A stretch of DNA of 64,000 bases from Drosophila persimilis (GCF_003286085.1 NW_020825385.1:40792-104791), one strand, 5' to 3'; shown: positions 51,585 to 63,230, counted from the stretch's first letter. The notes: generated from the sequence alone by a model not told the origin. A program made the numbers and translations.

Positions 51585-52869
51585 GTGGATCAACTAACTT
51601 TAGATTTTGAAAAACTAAAAATGATTAACTCACAAACAAGGACCGATCTCACTGCAGATCTGGTCAAACAATTGATAGCACTTCAAATTTCACAAGTACA
51701 GGAGCAAATTGTAAATTTAAAACAACAAATAGAAACTAAATCCGATCAGGTATCAGATTATCAGGCAGAAACAATAGACGAGACAATAAAAGATGACACC
51801 ACATTAAAGGTAATAGAATCCCTACCAATTTTCAATGGTGGATTAAACCAATACGTAGGATGGAGGGAAGCTGCAGAAACTGCAGTGAAGTTATATAAGA
51901 AAGGAAGTAAGCAATATTATATTGCCTTAACAATTTTGAGAAACAAAATAACAGGACCAGCCAGGACAGGACGCACTGACCAACCACGGGACAGTTTTAC
52001 ATTTTGATGCCATACTTTCACGACTTGACTTTGTTTACAGTGACAAGAGACCAATTTACATAATAGAACAGGAGTTAAGCGTTCTCCGACAAGGGAACCT
52101 TTCAATAATAGATTTCTATAACGAGGTTAACAAGAAAATTACCTTGTTAATAAATAAGACAATAATGACTCACGGAAAGGACAGTGAAATCACGAAAGAA
52201 TCAAATAAGAAAATTAGAGACAATGCCTTACGCATTTTTGTCACTGGCCTAAACGGCGGCATTGCAGAAATCCTATTTTCATTGAATCCCCCAGATTTAC
52301 CGAATGCCTTGGCAAAGGTACAGGAATTGCAATCAAATAACATTCGGGCCCAATTTGCCTACCAATTCAGTGGCCCCAGAAATTCAGGGAATAATAATTA
52401 CAATACCTTAAGATTCAACCAACGACAACCAAGGACTAATAGTTCACCATTCGACCAAAAAAGGGATTTTCAGAGGAATAACATGTCATGGGGACAACCC
52501 TATTTCTTGGGTAGTAGACAACAAAATCAGGCCCCAGAACCAATGGATGTAGACGAATCGATAAAAATCCAGAACCGACAGAACAGCAATCAATTCAGTG
52601 GAAATAACTATAATAATAATAATAGAAATTATCGGGAGAATACCAATGGTTATTATAGGAGAAATAATAACAATTATAACCAGGCTCAGCATTTTAGGGC
52701 AAACGTAGTACCGAATAATCAGTCTAACGCAAATCTAGCGCAGAAACGAAAACCAAATGAAACGTCGGAACAACCGGCTAATAAAGCAATGCGAATAAAT
52801 AACATTGAGGAGGATCATTTTTTAGATCAGACCCGAAGTAGGTCTGCCCTACTTAAAACGAGTAGATAA
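51585..52869 (+). pseudogene. Gag of gypsy C with capsid region
   Basis: The first part (51585-52007; first ATG 51621) has the coiled-coil and capsid start. A frame change near 51955-52000 puts the rest in another frame (52144-52869 as read, open somewhat further upstream): capsid end (FVTGLNGGIAEILFSLNPPDLP), Arg/Gln-rich and Asn-rich tail. The gag frame here runs to 52869 instead of ending early, because one base is missing after the slippery heptamer. It shows what A and B have lost (51775-52550). Confidence 0.82.
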
Positions 52870-52894
52870 AAAAATAAACAGAGAATTAAAAGTT

Positions 52895-54509
52895 TTGATA
52901 GATACGGGAGCAACTTCCTGTTATATAAAAAAGGGAATTTACGAAAATAAAAAAGAATTATCAATTTATAAGAAAGTTGCTACAGTAAATGGGTTTTCAA
53001 TAATTAAATATTTCCATAATATAACTATTTTCAACACAAAACAAGTGTTTTACGAAATAGATGGAATGGAGGCAGATTTACTAATAGGATTTAACCTATT
53101 AAAGAAAATCGGAGCTGTTATTGATACAGGAAAGGGGACTTTAAGTTATAAAGACAATGAAGAAAAACTAATATATGACGAGGTCCTTTCTTTAAACAAA
53201 TTAACCTTTATAGAAGGAAAAACCATCCTTCCATTGAAGGAATATATAATAAAAAAATATTTTGAAGAAGAAAAAGAAATGAAAAGTGATTCAGTAAGGG
53301 TAGAAGGAAGTTTATATAGCTTGGGATCAAAAAATCCTGAGCACGCCGACGAAGAATTATCCGTCAATAGTTTGGGATTCAAATATCCTGAACCCGCCGT
53401 CGTTGAATTATCCGACATCCAAAGTTTTAATAGTTTGGGATTAAAATATCCTGAGCACGCCGTCGTTGAATTATCCGACACTAAAAGTTCGAATAGTTTG
53501 GGATTAAAGAATCCTGAACACGCCGTCGTTGAATTATCCGACAATGAACAATTTAAAAGTTTGGGATGCAAAAACCCTGAACGCGCCGTCGTAGAAATAT
53601 CCGACATTCAAAGTTATGCAAATTCTGAATTGAAAAAAATGAAATTGTATAACACAATAACCTACAAAGAGGACAATTGAGAAAATCTCAGAGAGAAAAT
53701 GGTATCTATCATCGAAGAAGACCATGCCAATATAAATTTACAGTTACCGTTCAGAACGGATATAGAAGGAGAGATTAACACTGAACATGATAGACCGGTA
53801 TATGGCAAGCAGTATCCATACGCTTATTCGGTTAACGATTTCGTTAATAACGAAATAAGTAAAATGTTAGATGAATCAGACCTAGTAAAAGCCCATATAA
53901 TTCACCGGTAATAGTAGTACCAAAGAAGGGAGTAAATGAGGACGGAACTCCTAAGCATAGATTAGTAATAGACTTTAAGAAACTTAATGAAAACACCATA
54001 CCGGATAGATACCCTATGCAAGATCCTTCAGTAATCCTTGCCAATTTAGGTAAGGCAAAGTATTTCTCGGCCATTGATTTAGAGTCAGGTTTCTATCAGA
54101 TTTTAATGAGGGAATCAGATATTGAAAAACATCTTTTTCCATAAATAACGGCAAATATGAATTTCTAAGAATGCCTATGGGATTGACGAACGCTCCCAGA
54201 ATTTTCCAAAGGGCAATGGACGATATACTTAGAGAACAAGTTGGGAAAACTTGTCACGTCTATATGGACGATATAATAATATTTTCAAAAACTATAGAAC
54301 AACATTATAAAGATCTAATTCATATAATACAGATATTGCAAAACGCTAACATGAAAATTTTCCTAGAAAAGTCTAAATTCTTTCAATTGGAAACCAAATT
54401 TCTGGGATACATTGTTTCCCAAAATATCATTAAAACAGATCCAGACAAAATCTACACAATACAAAACTATCCATTCCTAAAAATATCAGAGAGCTACGTA
54501 GCTTCTTAG
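52895..54509 (+). pseudogene. Protease and RT of gypsy C, several breaks
   Basis: Protease with LIDTGA, then five SLG.K.PE repeats, ending at a TGA (53678-53680) where A and B have TTA. Further breaks: loss of about 8 bp near 53873, one A missing near 54129, and one A missing near 54473. The YMDD box is intact near 54262-54273 in frame 54171-54509. The protein is not expressible as a whole. Confidence 0.85.
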
Positions 54510-56250
54510 GACTAACAGGGTATTACAGAAAATTTGTCCGAAATTATGCCACAATTGCCAAACCATTAACAAAATATCTGAGTGGAGTAAATGGGAAAGT
54601 TTCACGAAGGGCATCCAAGAAAACATTAATACAGCTGGATGAACCAGCAATTGGAGCATTTAATAATTTAAAGGACAGTTTAATAGCACATATTGAATTA
54701 GTACAACCAGATTACAATAAAAAATTCACATTAAACACAGATGCATCGGACATAGCAATAGGAGCAGTTTTGTCGCAAGATGGGAATCCCATAACATTTA
54801 TTTCTAAAACTTTAAGAAAAACCGAGCAAGTATATGCTACTAATAAAAAGGAATTATTAGCTATTGTATGGGCATTAAAAAATTTGCGAAATTATTTATA
54901 CGGAGTGAGTGGAGTTGAAATACATACAGATCACCAACCTTTGTCCTTTGCAATGTCGCAAAAAATCCAAATGTTGAAATGAAACGTTGGTATTACTTCA
55001 TAGAAAGTTTCACACCAAAAATCATTTATAAGCCAGGTTCAACTAACGTAGTAGCGGACGCTTTATCTCGGATTAAAATAAATCATATGACAGATAGTGA
55101 TGTCGACCAGACAGAATCAGAATCAGACATAAATACTCAGCATTCAGCAGAGAGTAGTTTTGAAAACGTCATTCAAGAGACTAGCAAGCCTCTAAACCAA
55201 TTTAAACAGCAGCTACTATTAGCGCAAGGGAGATTCACAGTTCATGAGTTAGTAAGAGTTTATGAAAATACCCGACATATTATTGAATTTGATACGGTTG
55301 ACAATCTGCTAATCATTTTAAAAGAATTTATTCAGCCTCAGTTAACCACAGGAATACACTGCACTTTAGAAGATTTATACCTTATCCAAAATAAGCTAAA
55401 GGAAAACTTCATAAATAAATTTCTCTTCACGAGAAAGTTCCTCCAAGATGTAGTAAATTCAAAAGATAAAGCTATAATTATAGAAGAAATACATTGCAGA
55501 GCCCATAGAGGACTAGACGAAAATTACAAACAAATTACTAAGCTGTATTATTGGCCAAACCTGCACAAAAAATTAAAAGAATATATAAAAAATTGTGAGA
55601 TCTGTAACAAAAACAAATATCACAGACACCCTGTAAAATTTCCAATTGGGGAAGCTCCCATTCCAGCAAAAGAAGGAGATCAATTACACTTAGACATATA
55701 CTATGCCCAAAACCTAACATTCATAGCTTGTATAGATTCTTATTCCAAATACTTGGTGGTCAAGGAAATTCAAAGTAACTTAAACATTGAAAATAAGGTA
55801 ATGGAAATTTTGCAACACTTTCCGTTAGCAACATCATTAATGACTGACAACGAACCAAGCTTTACTTCAGCACAATTTAGATCATTCATACAAAGAAGTA
55901 ACTTAACTATTTATTATGCTGATCCCAGACACAGCACCTCAAATGGTCAGGTAGAAAGGGTACATTCCACACTAACAGAAATAGCGCGGTGCATCAAGGA
56001 TGAACTAAATCTAACAGATTATTCAGAAATAATAATAAGGGCGGCACTGAAATATAACCTGACGATACATTCAACGACCAATCAAATGCCATATGACATA
56101 TTGTATAACAAAATAGAACACAGACATAATCCAATGTTACTTAAGGAAGCTCAGACCAAAATGCTTAGGCTACATAACAAAGATAGAAGAGAAAAAGATT
56201 ATAAAATAGGAGAAGTAGTTTATGAAAAGAAATTCGGGGAAAGAAATTAA
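54510..56250 (+). pseudogene. RNase H and integrase of gypsy C
   Basis: RNase H ([42 protein letters not shown]) in the frame ending 54982. A small indel follows, then a frame open from 54979 to 56250: VADALSR, integrase zinc-binding domain (HCRAHRGL ... CEICNKNK), and a catalytic core with D (HLDIYY), D (MTDNEPSF) and E (GQVERVHS). All three core acidic residues are kept, so this domain decayed least. The whole segment from 54703 onward is absent from gypsies A and B. Confidence 0.87.
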
Positions 56251-56354
56251 CTTCAATCCCGATACAAAAAGCAGGTAGTTAAGGAAAATCGACCGAATAA
56301 AATTATAATCAACAATAGAAACAGAATTATACATAAAGATAACATCAAATATTC

Positions 56355-56368
56355 AATATTTTTTCCAG
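56355..56368 (+). promoter_or_regulatory. Possible splice acceptor for the env mRNA of gypsy C
   Basis: The pyrimidine-rich TATTTTTTCCAG ends three bases before the env ATG (56372). Env of gypsy-type errantiviruses is known to be made from a spliced mRNA, so the position is suggestive. It is deleted in A and B. Confidence 0.5.
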
Positions 56369-56371
56369 AAA

Positions 56372-57794
56372 ATGTGTGCGAATATACTTATACTGACTTT
56401 TGTTATATTGACGACTTCGGAAGGAATTGACTATACGCATAGTGACTATCTATTGCTCAAAGACGACAGAGACGTTTACACTTATGAAAAATACGCTGAA
56501 CTTTTCCATATTACTAATTTGAGTTTTTATAGAGAGATAATTGATAAAGAATCCAAATATGTCAACAAATCAATTAATTCAGACGATGAGTGGGAAATAT
56601 CAATGGACTTAAGTCTATTAAAATTAATGATTTCAGAATTAGTTCCGAAACGGAATGAAAGGGTAATTATATAGCAGGCAGCCCTGATCATGACGACTTT
56701 TTGAAAATACAAAATAAAGTAAATGAATTAACTGAAAATAATAATAAACAATTTGTAATAAATTCCAAATTTTTCAAAGAAATTGAATTGCTATCAAATT
56801 CATTAAAAAATGTCATCTTCAATGAAGAAACGATACTGAGAAAGCATCGTTGAAAATTAATAACTTTTGACCTACTAAATTTAGTTGATACCATAACCCT
56901 CTTAAAAGTAAACATTTTCAATACAAAAATTTTAAATAAAAACGAAATAGAGGACGTTTATAAGCATGAAAAACATCCTGTTGAACTGTCTGATCTGCTG
57001 GACATTGCAACGGTTAAAATAATTCGAAATGCAGATTTAATAATCATTTACATAAAATATCCTCAAATTAAAGATATTTGCAAGTTTTACCATGCAAGAG
57101 CCATCTCACAAAATGATGGATGTTAGTTATAAGTGAAAAAGTTTGTGAATGTAAGGAGAAATACTATTTAATGAATAATTTTAAAAGTGAAACTTTTAAC
57201 AATTACGCACAAATAAATTTAAAGAATACCTGTTTCACCAATTTACTTAATGGTTTTAAAGCCACCAATTTACTTAATGGCTTTAAAGCCAACTGCACTA
57301 AAAAAAGGGAAAAAAACAAAGAAATAGACATCATTCAGGATGGTGCCATATTAGTTTCAGGCAAAAATATCGTAGACAATACTACTTTGTTAGGATCGTA
57401 TCTCCTTATATTCAACAACACAATTGTAATAAATAATATAACCCACATAAATGATAAGGGTAAAATTCTAAGATATATATCGCATCATAGATATAGCGAT
57501 TTTGAATTAGTTGATTATATACAATCGAATGATAAGCAATTTTCTTTTGATAATGTTAATATTTTAAATCCCCTTATAACATTAGGTAATACGGCCTTAC
57601 CATTAACAACATTATTTTTAATCATTTTGATATTGATAATGTTATTTTACTTCGGCTATAAATTAACCAAATTTGTACTTATTAAATCAATAAGAATACC
57701 GTCAGAAGAAATAGTGGAAAGCAACATTCAAATACTGTCAGAAGAAATTAGAGCTCTATCAGAACTTCAAAATGTATCGGGACGAAACATTTAA
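56372..57794 (+). pseudogene. Env of gypsy C, broken
   Basis: Starts with an ATG and a hydrophobic signal peptide (ILILTFVILTTSEG). At the cleavage region (KRNERV) it loses about 28 bp relative to A/B, which removes the start of the fusion segment and stops the frame at 56672-56674. Downstream are a nonsense TGA near 56850 and a lost base near 57119. A 27-bp tandem duplication (ACCAATTTACTTAATGG, about 57237-57290) is also present. The last part (57120-57794) has the transmembrane segment and matches the A/B env end. Confidence 0.85.
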
Positions 57795-57804
57795 GAATGG
57801 GGGG

Positions 57805-58335
57805 AGTTAACGTACTCAATTCTATTGAGCTCTTATACGAGTTGTAAACAATCTTTGGCTTTCCAAAACAAAAACAATTTCAATCTTGGGCCTCCGCCTA
57901 ATTGATTTCTAAGATGTACAATCTCAAGGGCTCCCGCCGCAATCCCAATCTTTGACACTCGCCTAAATGGAAAACCAATGTTTGCCCACACCCGGCTTCT
58001 CATAAACAATCTCACTCCCGGCTTTCTGCAGATCCTGCACTTTAGGCATTTTACAGTTCTCTCTTTGGATGACGAAATCCAATACTCGGGATGGCGAAAT
58101 CAATTGAAATGTTTATAGAAAAACTATTCCCGAAAGGGATCAACGATGCAAAGATCAGAAAGTTCAAGTCAGTCTTGATCCAGAAGCGACACCGCAAAGT
58201 CGAGCTAAAAATTAAGATCGCGCAAACCCTTTGTCCGGAATCCTTTGTGACCCTCTACTTAAATCTATATCTGTGAAGTTAGAAGTAAAATAAAAACTTT
58301 TTAAAAACACAATCCGCTACCGCAGTTATTTAATT
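57805..58335 (+). repeat. 3' LTR of gypsy C, 531 bp
   Basis: AGTTAACGTACTC...TTTAATT, preceded by the polypurine tract and followed by TACA (58336-58339), the partner of 41682-41685. Confidence 0.95.
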
Positions 58336-58339
58336 TACA

Positions 58340-59512
58340 TATCATGCCTACAGCATTTTTTGCAAAGGCGCTGTTTTTAATAACCTGGCCTCTATCTATC
58401 GGACTCATTCCCTTAAACTTATAGCAGTGAATTATGGAGCCATTTTACATAAAGGACAATTTTCTTTTATTTTACCATATTGCACTACTTTTTTCAACGG
58501 TTTCCACTCTTTATGCTGCGACGTGTAAAGAGAAGTGTACCGTTGTTCTAAAAATTCCATTACATCTGGCAATGCTTGGATCTCTTTTGTCCTTTTATAT
58601 GACTTTCATATAATTGTAAGGTATCTTTGTTAAATTTTTTCAACACAATGTGTGCGAAAATCACATCAACTTCTTCTGTTAAATGTGACTTTAATTTAAT
58701 TAAATGTATTGACTCATTTATAGAATCAGAAAACCATTTAATATGTTTCGCTGAATCGTGATCTAAAATTGGCAAGTCTAGTAAACGATTCAGCTGATCC
58801 GAAAAAATTGTTCGCTTATTTTCACACCGCTTGGTCAACAATTCCCAAGCGGCATTATAATTCTCCAGCGGCCCAGTTAAAAGGTGAGCTACCATACTCC
58901 GTGCCTCACCCTTTCTCGCGATTTTCAAATAATTTAATTTTAAAGATGTACTCAGACTATCTCTGTTATGAATTAATTCACAAAATATTTGTGAAAAGCC
59001 GTCCCACTCTTTTTCTTCGCCTGAGAATGTGGGTACTTCCACTTTCGGAAGATCAGGCAAATCGATATCTTCTTTTTTTATACCGTTGCCCCTTTAGTAT
59101 CCATGCTGTTTTCTTCAGCTATGGTTTGCATCCTAACTTCTAGGTTGCTCAACATGCTTTGAATATCAAATTCCAAATCTCCGATCTGGTTGTCGAAGCT
59201 GTCGTTTGTTTCATAGCTATGATAATACTCCTCAATTTTTGAGCTCAGTATTTTACTGAGGAACTCAATTTTTTCTTTACTCATTCTACACTCTCCCATT
59301 TTATCCTGATCAAACCTCTGCATGGTTTGATCTAAATACGACTTCAGATTTTCCACTATTCTGTCGATTTCCTCAGATACTTTTTCTATGCTATTGTCAA
59401 TTTTGGGCTCTATGTCTTCCTTCAAAGTTCCAGTCTCCACTGATTGTAACTTTGTTTTTTCTACCTTTCCTTTCGTTAATGTTTCATTATTTTTTGACTC
59501 TACATAAGCCTC
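58340..59512 (-). pseudogene. Gag of BEL-X, N-terminal part
   Basis: Resumes BEL-X on the other side of gypsy C. Frame 58560-59060 is a DUF1759-type gag core (PKVEVPTFSGEEKEWDGF ... LPILDHDSA). Frame 59078-59512 holds a long coiled-coil N-terminal region rich in Glu/Lys (SNLEVRMQTIAEENS). Between 58340 and 58559 remnants of Cys-rich knuckle sequence are visible in mixed frames. The start of gag is missing: at about 59512 the sequence changes to GC-rich unrelated DNA. Confidence 0.75.
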
Positions 59513-60394
59513 CACAAAAGAGAACCAACACGAAAGAGAGACGCATACTACGCAACAAAAAGAGCCAGCAGGGAAGAGAGCGAAGCGGCAGAGAAGCCGT
59601 CGATCGGTCTTACGCCCACGCAGCCGAGGGAGAGAGCCGACGGCGAACCATGCAGACACCCCCGAGCCGAGGCCGTCAGCCGAAAGCTGCGCAGCCACGA
59701 AGCGGCAGAGAAGCTGCAAAAAGTAAAGGAGAGGCCTGGCACGGTCCAGCGCGGGCCAGGCTCGGGAGTGATCTCCAAGTGCTGAACCAGAACGGTTGGG
59801 AAAAATAAACAGTGCCCCGACCCCGCGAGAAAAAAAAAAGACAAAAATATATAAGTCGTGACCACCGTGACGAGGACCGGCCGCCGGACCCAAGGAAGGG
59901 AAAGCAAGAATGAGCCACCTCACGTATGTGAGCTCTGGGGGGGGGGGATAGATCGGTGCAGTAGGCAGGATGTACGCACAGAACCAGAAGTTTCCCAAAA
60001 TCTCAAGCACGGGTTCACCCACGCCTCGATCCACCCCACGGGTGTGCTTTCGCTGCGAACGGCTTTCCCCTTAGCTCCTCACACAACAAATTTTGGCTGT
60101 GGGGAAGGACCGGGCCCTGGACAGACTGAGAAGCTGTACCCGCCCGAGCAGGGACCCATGAGGGGGAGAGTCGGTGAGCATAGGGGAGAAGTGAAAAGCA
60201 GTGAAAAGTGAAAAGGGAACTAAGCAGCAGCAGAAAAACTTCAAGTCAGGGATTAGCAGCCCAGAATCAGCCAGGCAGCCAGCCACCTACGCAGTAGAAA
60301 GAGACGGGGAGAGACGCCGAAGACACCGCGTGCCGGGAGAAAATGGCCGCGGACGGCGCCTAGAACTTTGGCACGCGACGGCGACAAAGCGGCA

Positions 60395-60680
60395 CCAGCG
60401 ACAGAGCAGCGAGCTAGCGGCAGAGCGGCGGCAGAGCGGCGACAGAGCAGCAAAGCAGCAGCGACAGAGCAGCGAGCCAGCGGCAGAGCGGAGAAGAGCA
60501 GCAAAGCAGCAGCGACAGATCAGCGAGCCAGCGGCGGAGCGGAGAAGTGCAGGGAAAGCAGCGGCAGCGGCGCAGCGACAGAGCAACAAAGCAGCAGCGG
60601 CGTCCCAGCGACAGAGCAGCGAGGCAGCGGCAGAGCAGAGAAGGCGCCGCGACAGAGCAGCGGGACAGTGACAGAGAAGC
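60395..60680. repeat. AGCGACAGAGC-type low-complexity array in element D
   Basis: Irregular repetition of CAGCGACAGAGCAGC and GCCAGCGGCAGAGCGG units over nearly 300 bp. It opens chance frames in several phases on both strands. Confidence 0.85.
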
Positions 60681-60815
60681 CAAGACAGAAGGAGCAGCGG
60701 TAGAACAACGGAGAGGCGGAGGACAGAGGGCGAAGGCAGAGGAAACAGCTAGAGGGCAGAGGAGCCCTCGGTCACAAAGGAATGGCCACGGCCAATATAA
60801 CAGCAGGAACACGAG

Positions 60816-60980
60816 TCAGGGAGTTACCACTGAGCAGTCAAGGAGTTACCACCCTGAGCAGTCAGGGGGTTACCACCGAGCGGTCAGGGAGTTACCACCG
60901 AGCGGTCAGGGAGTTACCACCGAGCAGTCAGGGAGTCACGACCGAGCAGTGAGAGTTACCACCGGACAGTCAGACAATTA
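60816..60980. repeat. About 20-22-bp tandem repeat in element D
   Basis: Units of the type GGGAGTTACCACCGAGCAGT, roughly seven imperfect copies. Confidence 0.85.
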
Positions 60981-61039
60981 ATACCGAGCAGTCAGAGAGA
61001 GTTATTACCGGAGCTTCCACAGGGAACCGTTCCCTGTTC

Positions 61040-61360
61040 CGTGCCACGTATCCTTCGACAGGAATCATCCAACCCAGTGCTGTGTATCCTAGTACAGGAT
61101 CATCAATCGAGTACCATACCGCGTGTCCTTCGAACAGGACCCCCCACCTCAGCGCCGTGTATCCTAGTATAGGATCACCGATCCAGTACCTTGCCAGGTA
61201 TCCTTCCACAGGACCCCCTACCTCAGTGCCGTGTATCCTAGTATAGGATAACCGATCCAGTACCTTGCCACGTATCCTTCGACAGGACCCCCCACCTCAG
61301 TGCCGTGTATACCTAGTATAGGATCACCGATCCAGTACCTTGCCACGTATCCTTCGACGC
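61040..61360. repeat. About 75-bp tandem repeat in element D
   Basis: Units contain CACGTATCCTTCGACAGG, then CCGTGTATCCTAGTATAGGA, then CACCGATCCAGTACCTTGC; a little over four imperfect copies. Each unit has the small palindrome TCCTAGTATAGGA. Confidence 0.85.
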
Positions 61361-61424
61361 GTCCCCGCAGGAAGGACGAGCTGCAGAGCCTGGCTAAGGA
61401 TTTGGACTAGGAAGAACCGGGACG

Positions 61425-62385
61425 GTGGAGGATCTACGGAGCCGGATCACCGCATTCAACGCACGCCCTGGGCACCCCGAAGCCGTGCAGGCAAGGCTGG
61501 ATGAATTGGCTACGCACTTTGGGAACATACCGAGCCCCAGGGACCCACCGGAGCCCAGCCACGTCACCCGGGCCAGGGAGCCGGACGAAGATGGAAGACA
61601 GCAAGGAGGGACCAATACTGCGATGGTTATACCCGAGCTGCCCAGCACGAGCCAAGGATCCACCCACGGATACCGCGAGACAGCAACCGAGCCGCCGGCC
61701 GCTCAGGACGAGCAACCACAACGAGCTGCCCAAGGACCACTCCAAGGCACCAGACCAGAGGCGTCCAGCAAGAACCAAGAACCAAGCCAGGACCCACACC
61801 ACTGGACCCCTGGCCACGCTTAGCCACCAGCAAACCACGGAAGGAGAACAGCCACGTTTCCTCAGGGACATCGGGTCTCACGCCCCGGAAGGGGGGAGAT
61901 CTCGTACTCGTTACTGGCGGACAAACTCCGGAAAAGGGGATTTACTTTCGATGGCCACGCGGACCCACTAGCGATCATCGAAAGGCTCGAGGAGCGAGCG
62001 GAATCATACGGCGGGAGCCCGAGCAGTTGCCCCAACCCATCTCCGGTCTCCTTACAGGTAAGGCCGAAGGATGGTTTCCGAACTTTCAGATGAGCAGGGA
62101 CAGAATTGGACAGACTTTCTGAAAGAATTCCTAGAATTCTTCCTGCCCCCCAGATACTTCCAGCGGCTGGAAGACACCATACGAAGTCGGGAACAGAAGC
62201 CCAAGGAATCCTTCCGGAATTACCTTATCGAATTACGTCTGATGATGCAGCGCGCCCAGTACACTCGGGAACAGGAACTCGAGCGGATCTACGAAAACTC
62301 CGACCGAAGTATCAAATGTACACGCGCAGACACGCTCCCTCACAGAATTGACCCAGTTCGTCTCTTCTTATACTCCCCATGGTAT
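61425..62385 (+). pseudogene. Gag of element D
   Basis: The N-terminal frame 61425-61823 (RSRITAFNARPGHPE...) is followed, in other frames, by TFDGHADPLAIIERLEERAE (about 61935-62000). Then comes a retrotransposon-gag-type stretch, FLPPRYFQRLEDTIRSREQ (about 62140-62195). At least two frameshifts separate these parts. Confidence 0.65.
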
Positions 62386-62470
62386 TAGACGACTTCATCT
62401 TGGGACTCGACTTCCTCTGTGGCATCCGCGCAAGAATCCACTGTGGACGGGCATATCTACAGCTGAAGTT
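62379..62470 (+). pseudogene. Retropepsin C-terminal motif of element D
   Basis: DDFILGLDFLCGI followed by a few codons, matching the conserved end of gypsy-type proteases. The sequence then passes into the tandem repeat array. Confidence 0.5.
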
Positions 62471-62504
62471 GCAGCAGAAACCGCCGGGACGATACCATCA
62501 TGCA

Positions 62505-63230
62505 CCGCCCAGCCACGCTGGGCTACGGCTCCACTGGTACTCAATCCAGTGCCAGCTCGTCGAACCAGGAGTCACCAACAGGGACACAGCAGGAAGCAGG
62601 GTACTTGGCAGAGAACAGCTACGGCTGCCACTGGATCAATCCAGGGCCAGCTCGTCGAACCAGGAGTCACCAACAGGACACAGCGGGAAGCAAGGGACTT
62701 AGCAGAGACAGCTACGGCTCCACTGGATCAATCCAGGGCCAGCTCGTCGAACCAGGAGTCACAAACAGGACACAGCAGGAAGCAAGGGACTTTGGCAGAG
62801 ACAGCTACGGCTCCACTGGATCAATCCAGGGCCAGCTAGTCGAACCAGGGCGTCACCAACAGGACACAGCAGGATGCAAGGGACTTTGGCAGTGACAGCT
62901 ACGGCTCCACTGGATCAATCCAGGGCCAGCTCGTCGAACCAGGAGTCACCAACAGGACACAGCAGGAAGCAAGGGACTTTGGCAGAGACAGCTACGGCTC
63001 CACTGGATCAATCCAGGGCCAGCTCGTCGAACCAGGAGTCACCAACAGGACACAGCAGGAAGCAAGGGACTTTGGCAGAGACAGCTACGGCTCCACTGGA
63101 TCAATCCAGGTCCAGCTCGTCGAACCGGGAGTCAGCAACAGGACCCAGCAATCACCAGGATACTCCAGCAAAATAGCTGCGGCCCCGCGGGATCAATCCA
63201 GGGCCAGCTCATCGAACCGGTAGTCACCAC
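62505..63230. repeat. 93-bp tandem repeat array (31 codons per unit), about 7-8 copies
   Basis: The marker GGCTCCACTGGATCAATCC recurs near 62527, 62623, 62716, 62809, 62903, 62996 and 63089, with a degenerate one near 63181. Most steps are exactly 93 bp. As the period is a multiple of three, a frame stays open across several units (TAPLDQSRASSSNQESPTG and so on); single-base changes shift it in places. Confidence 0.95.

Larger units (their letters stand above)
34298..51939. repeat. 8820-bp direct tandem duplication (34298-43117 and 43120-51939)
   Basis: Every base checked from TGGTCCAGTCCC at 34298 to ACAATTTTGA at 43117 recurs 8822 bp downstream. Between the copies is a 2-bp filler TA (43118-43119). 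The unit runs from the middle of the BEL-Y RT through the BEL-Y 5' LTR and part of BEL-X into the gag of gypsy C. I see single-base differences at 34533/43355, 34815/43637, 35458/44280, 37347/46169 and 42684/51506. The breakpoints lie in unrelated elements and share no homology, so unequal recombination between repeats does not explain it. Confidence 0.95.
41686..58335 (+). mobile_element. Gypsy C: full-length gypsy-group element, broken and split by the tandem duplication
   Basis: LTRs of 531 bp at 41686-42216 (5', with duplicate 50508-51038) and 57805-58335 (3'). The 4-bp target duplication TACA lies at 41682-41685 and 58336-58339. Without the duplicated block the element is about 7.8 kb with gag, pol and env, the complete version of the A/B family. 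Gag, pol and env all contain indels or stops, so it is inactive. It lies in opposite orientation to BEL-X. Confidence 0.93.
29720..59512 (-). mobile_element. Roo-like BEL/Pao element (BEL-X), old host of the nested insertions
   Basis: Minus-strand element read from gag (59512 downward) through zinc knuckle, protease, RT, RNase H, integrase and an env remnant to a putative LTR. It is split by gypsy C (41686-58335, duplication TACA), by BEL-Y (31307-38189, duplication CACTG) and by the tandem duplication. Its frames carry stops and deletions throughout. Presence of env and the LTR start TGTTCAAACATGAACA suggest relation to roo. Its 5' LTR is missing: gag is cut at about 59512 by unrelated GC-rich sequence. 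Confidence 0.8.

Noticed and set aside
34298..51939. Pure assembly error as explanation for the 8.8-kb repeat
   Set aside because: The copies differ at several positions and the junction has two novel bases, which argues for a real duplication, though only spanning reads can settle it.
59513..60034. Extension of the BEL-X gag frame upstream of 59512 into the GC-rich region
   Set aside because: Composition and content change abruptly at about 59512; the continuing open frame is chance fusion with element D.
60253..60812. Several Cys/Leu/Ala-rich frames on the minus strand
   Set aside because: They arise from the AGC-rich low-complexity array in all phases; not genes.
62505..63230. CRISPR-like array
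   Set aside because: Direct repeats are contiguous 93-bp units without unique spacers, in an animal retroelement.
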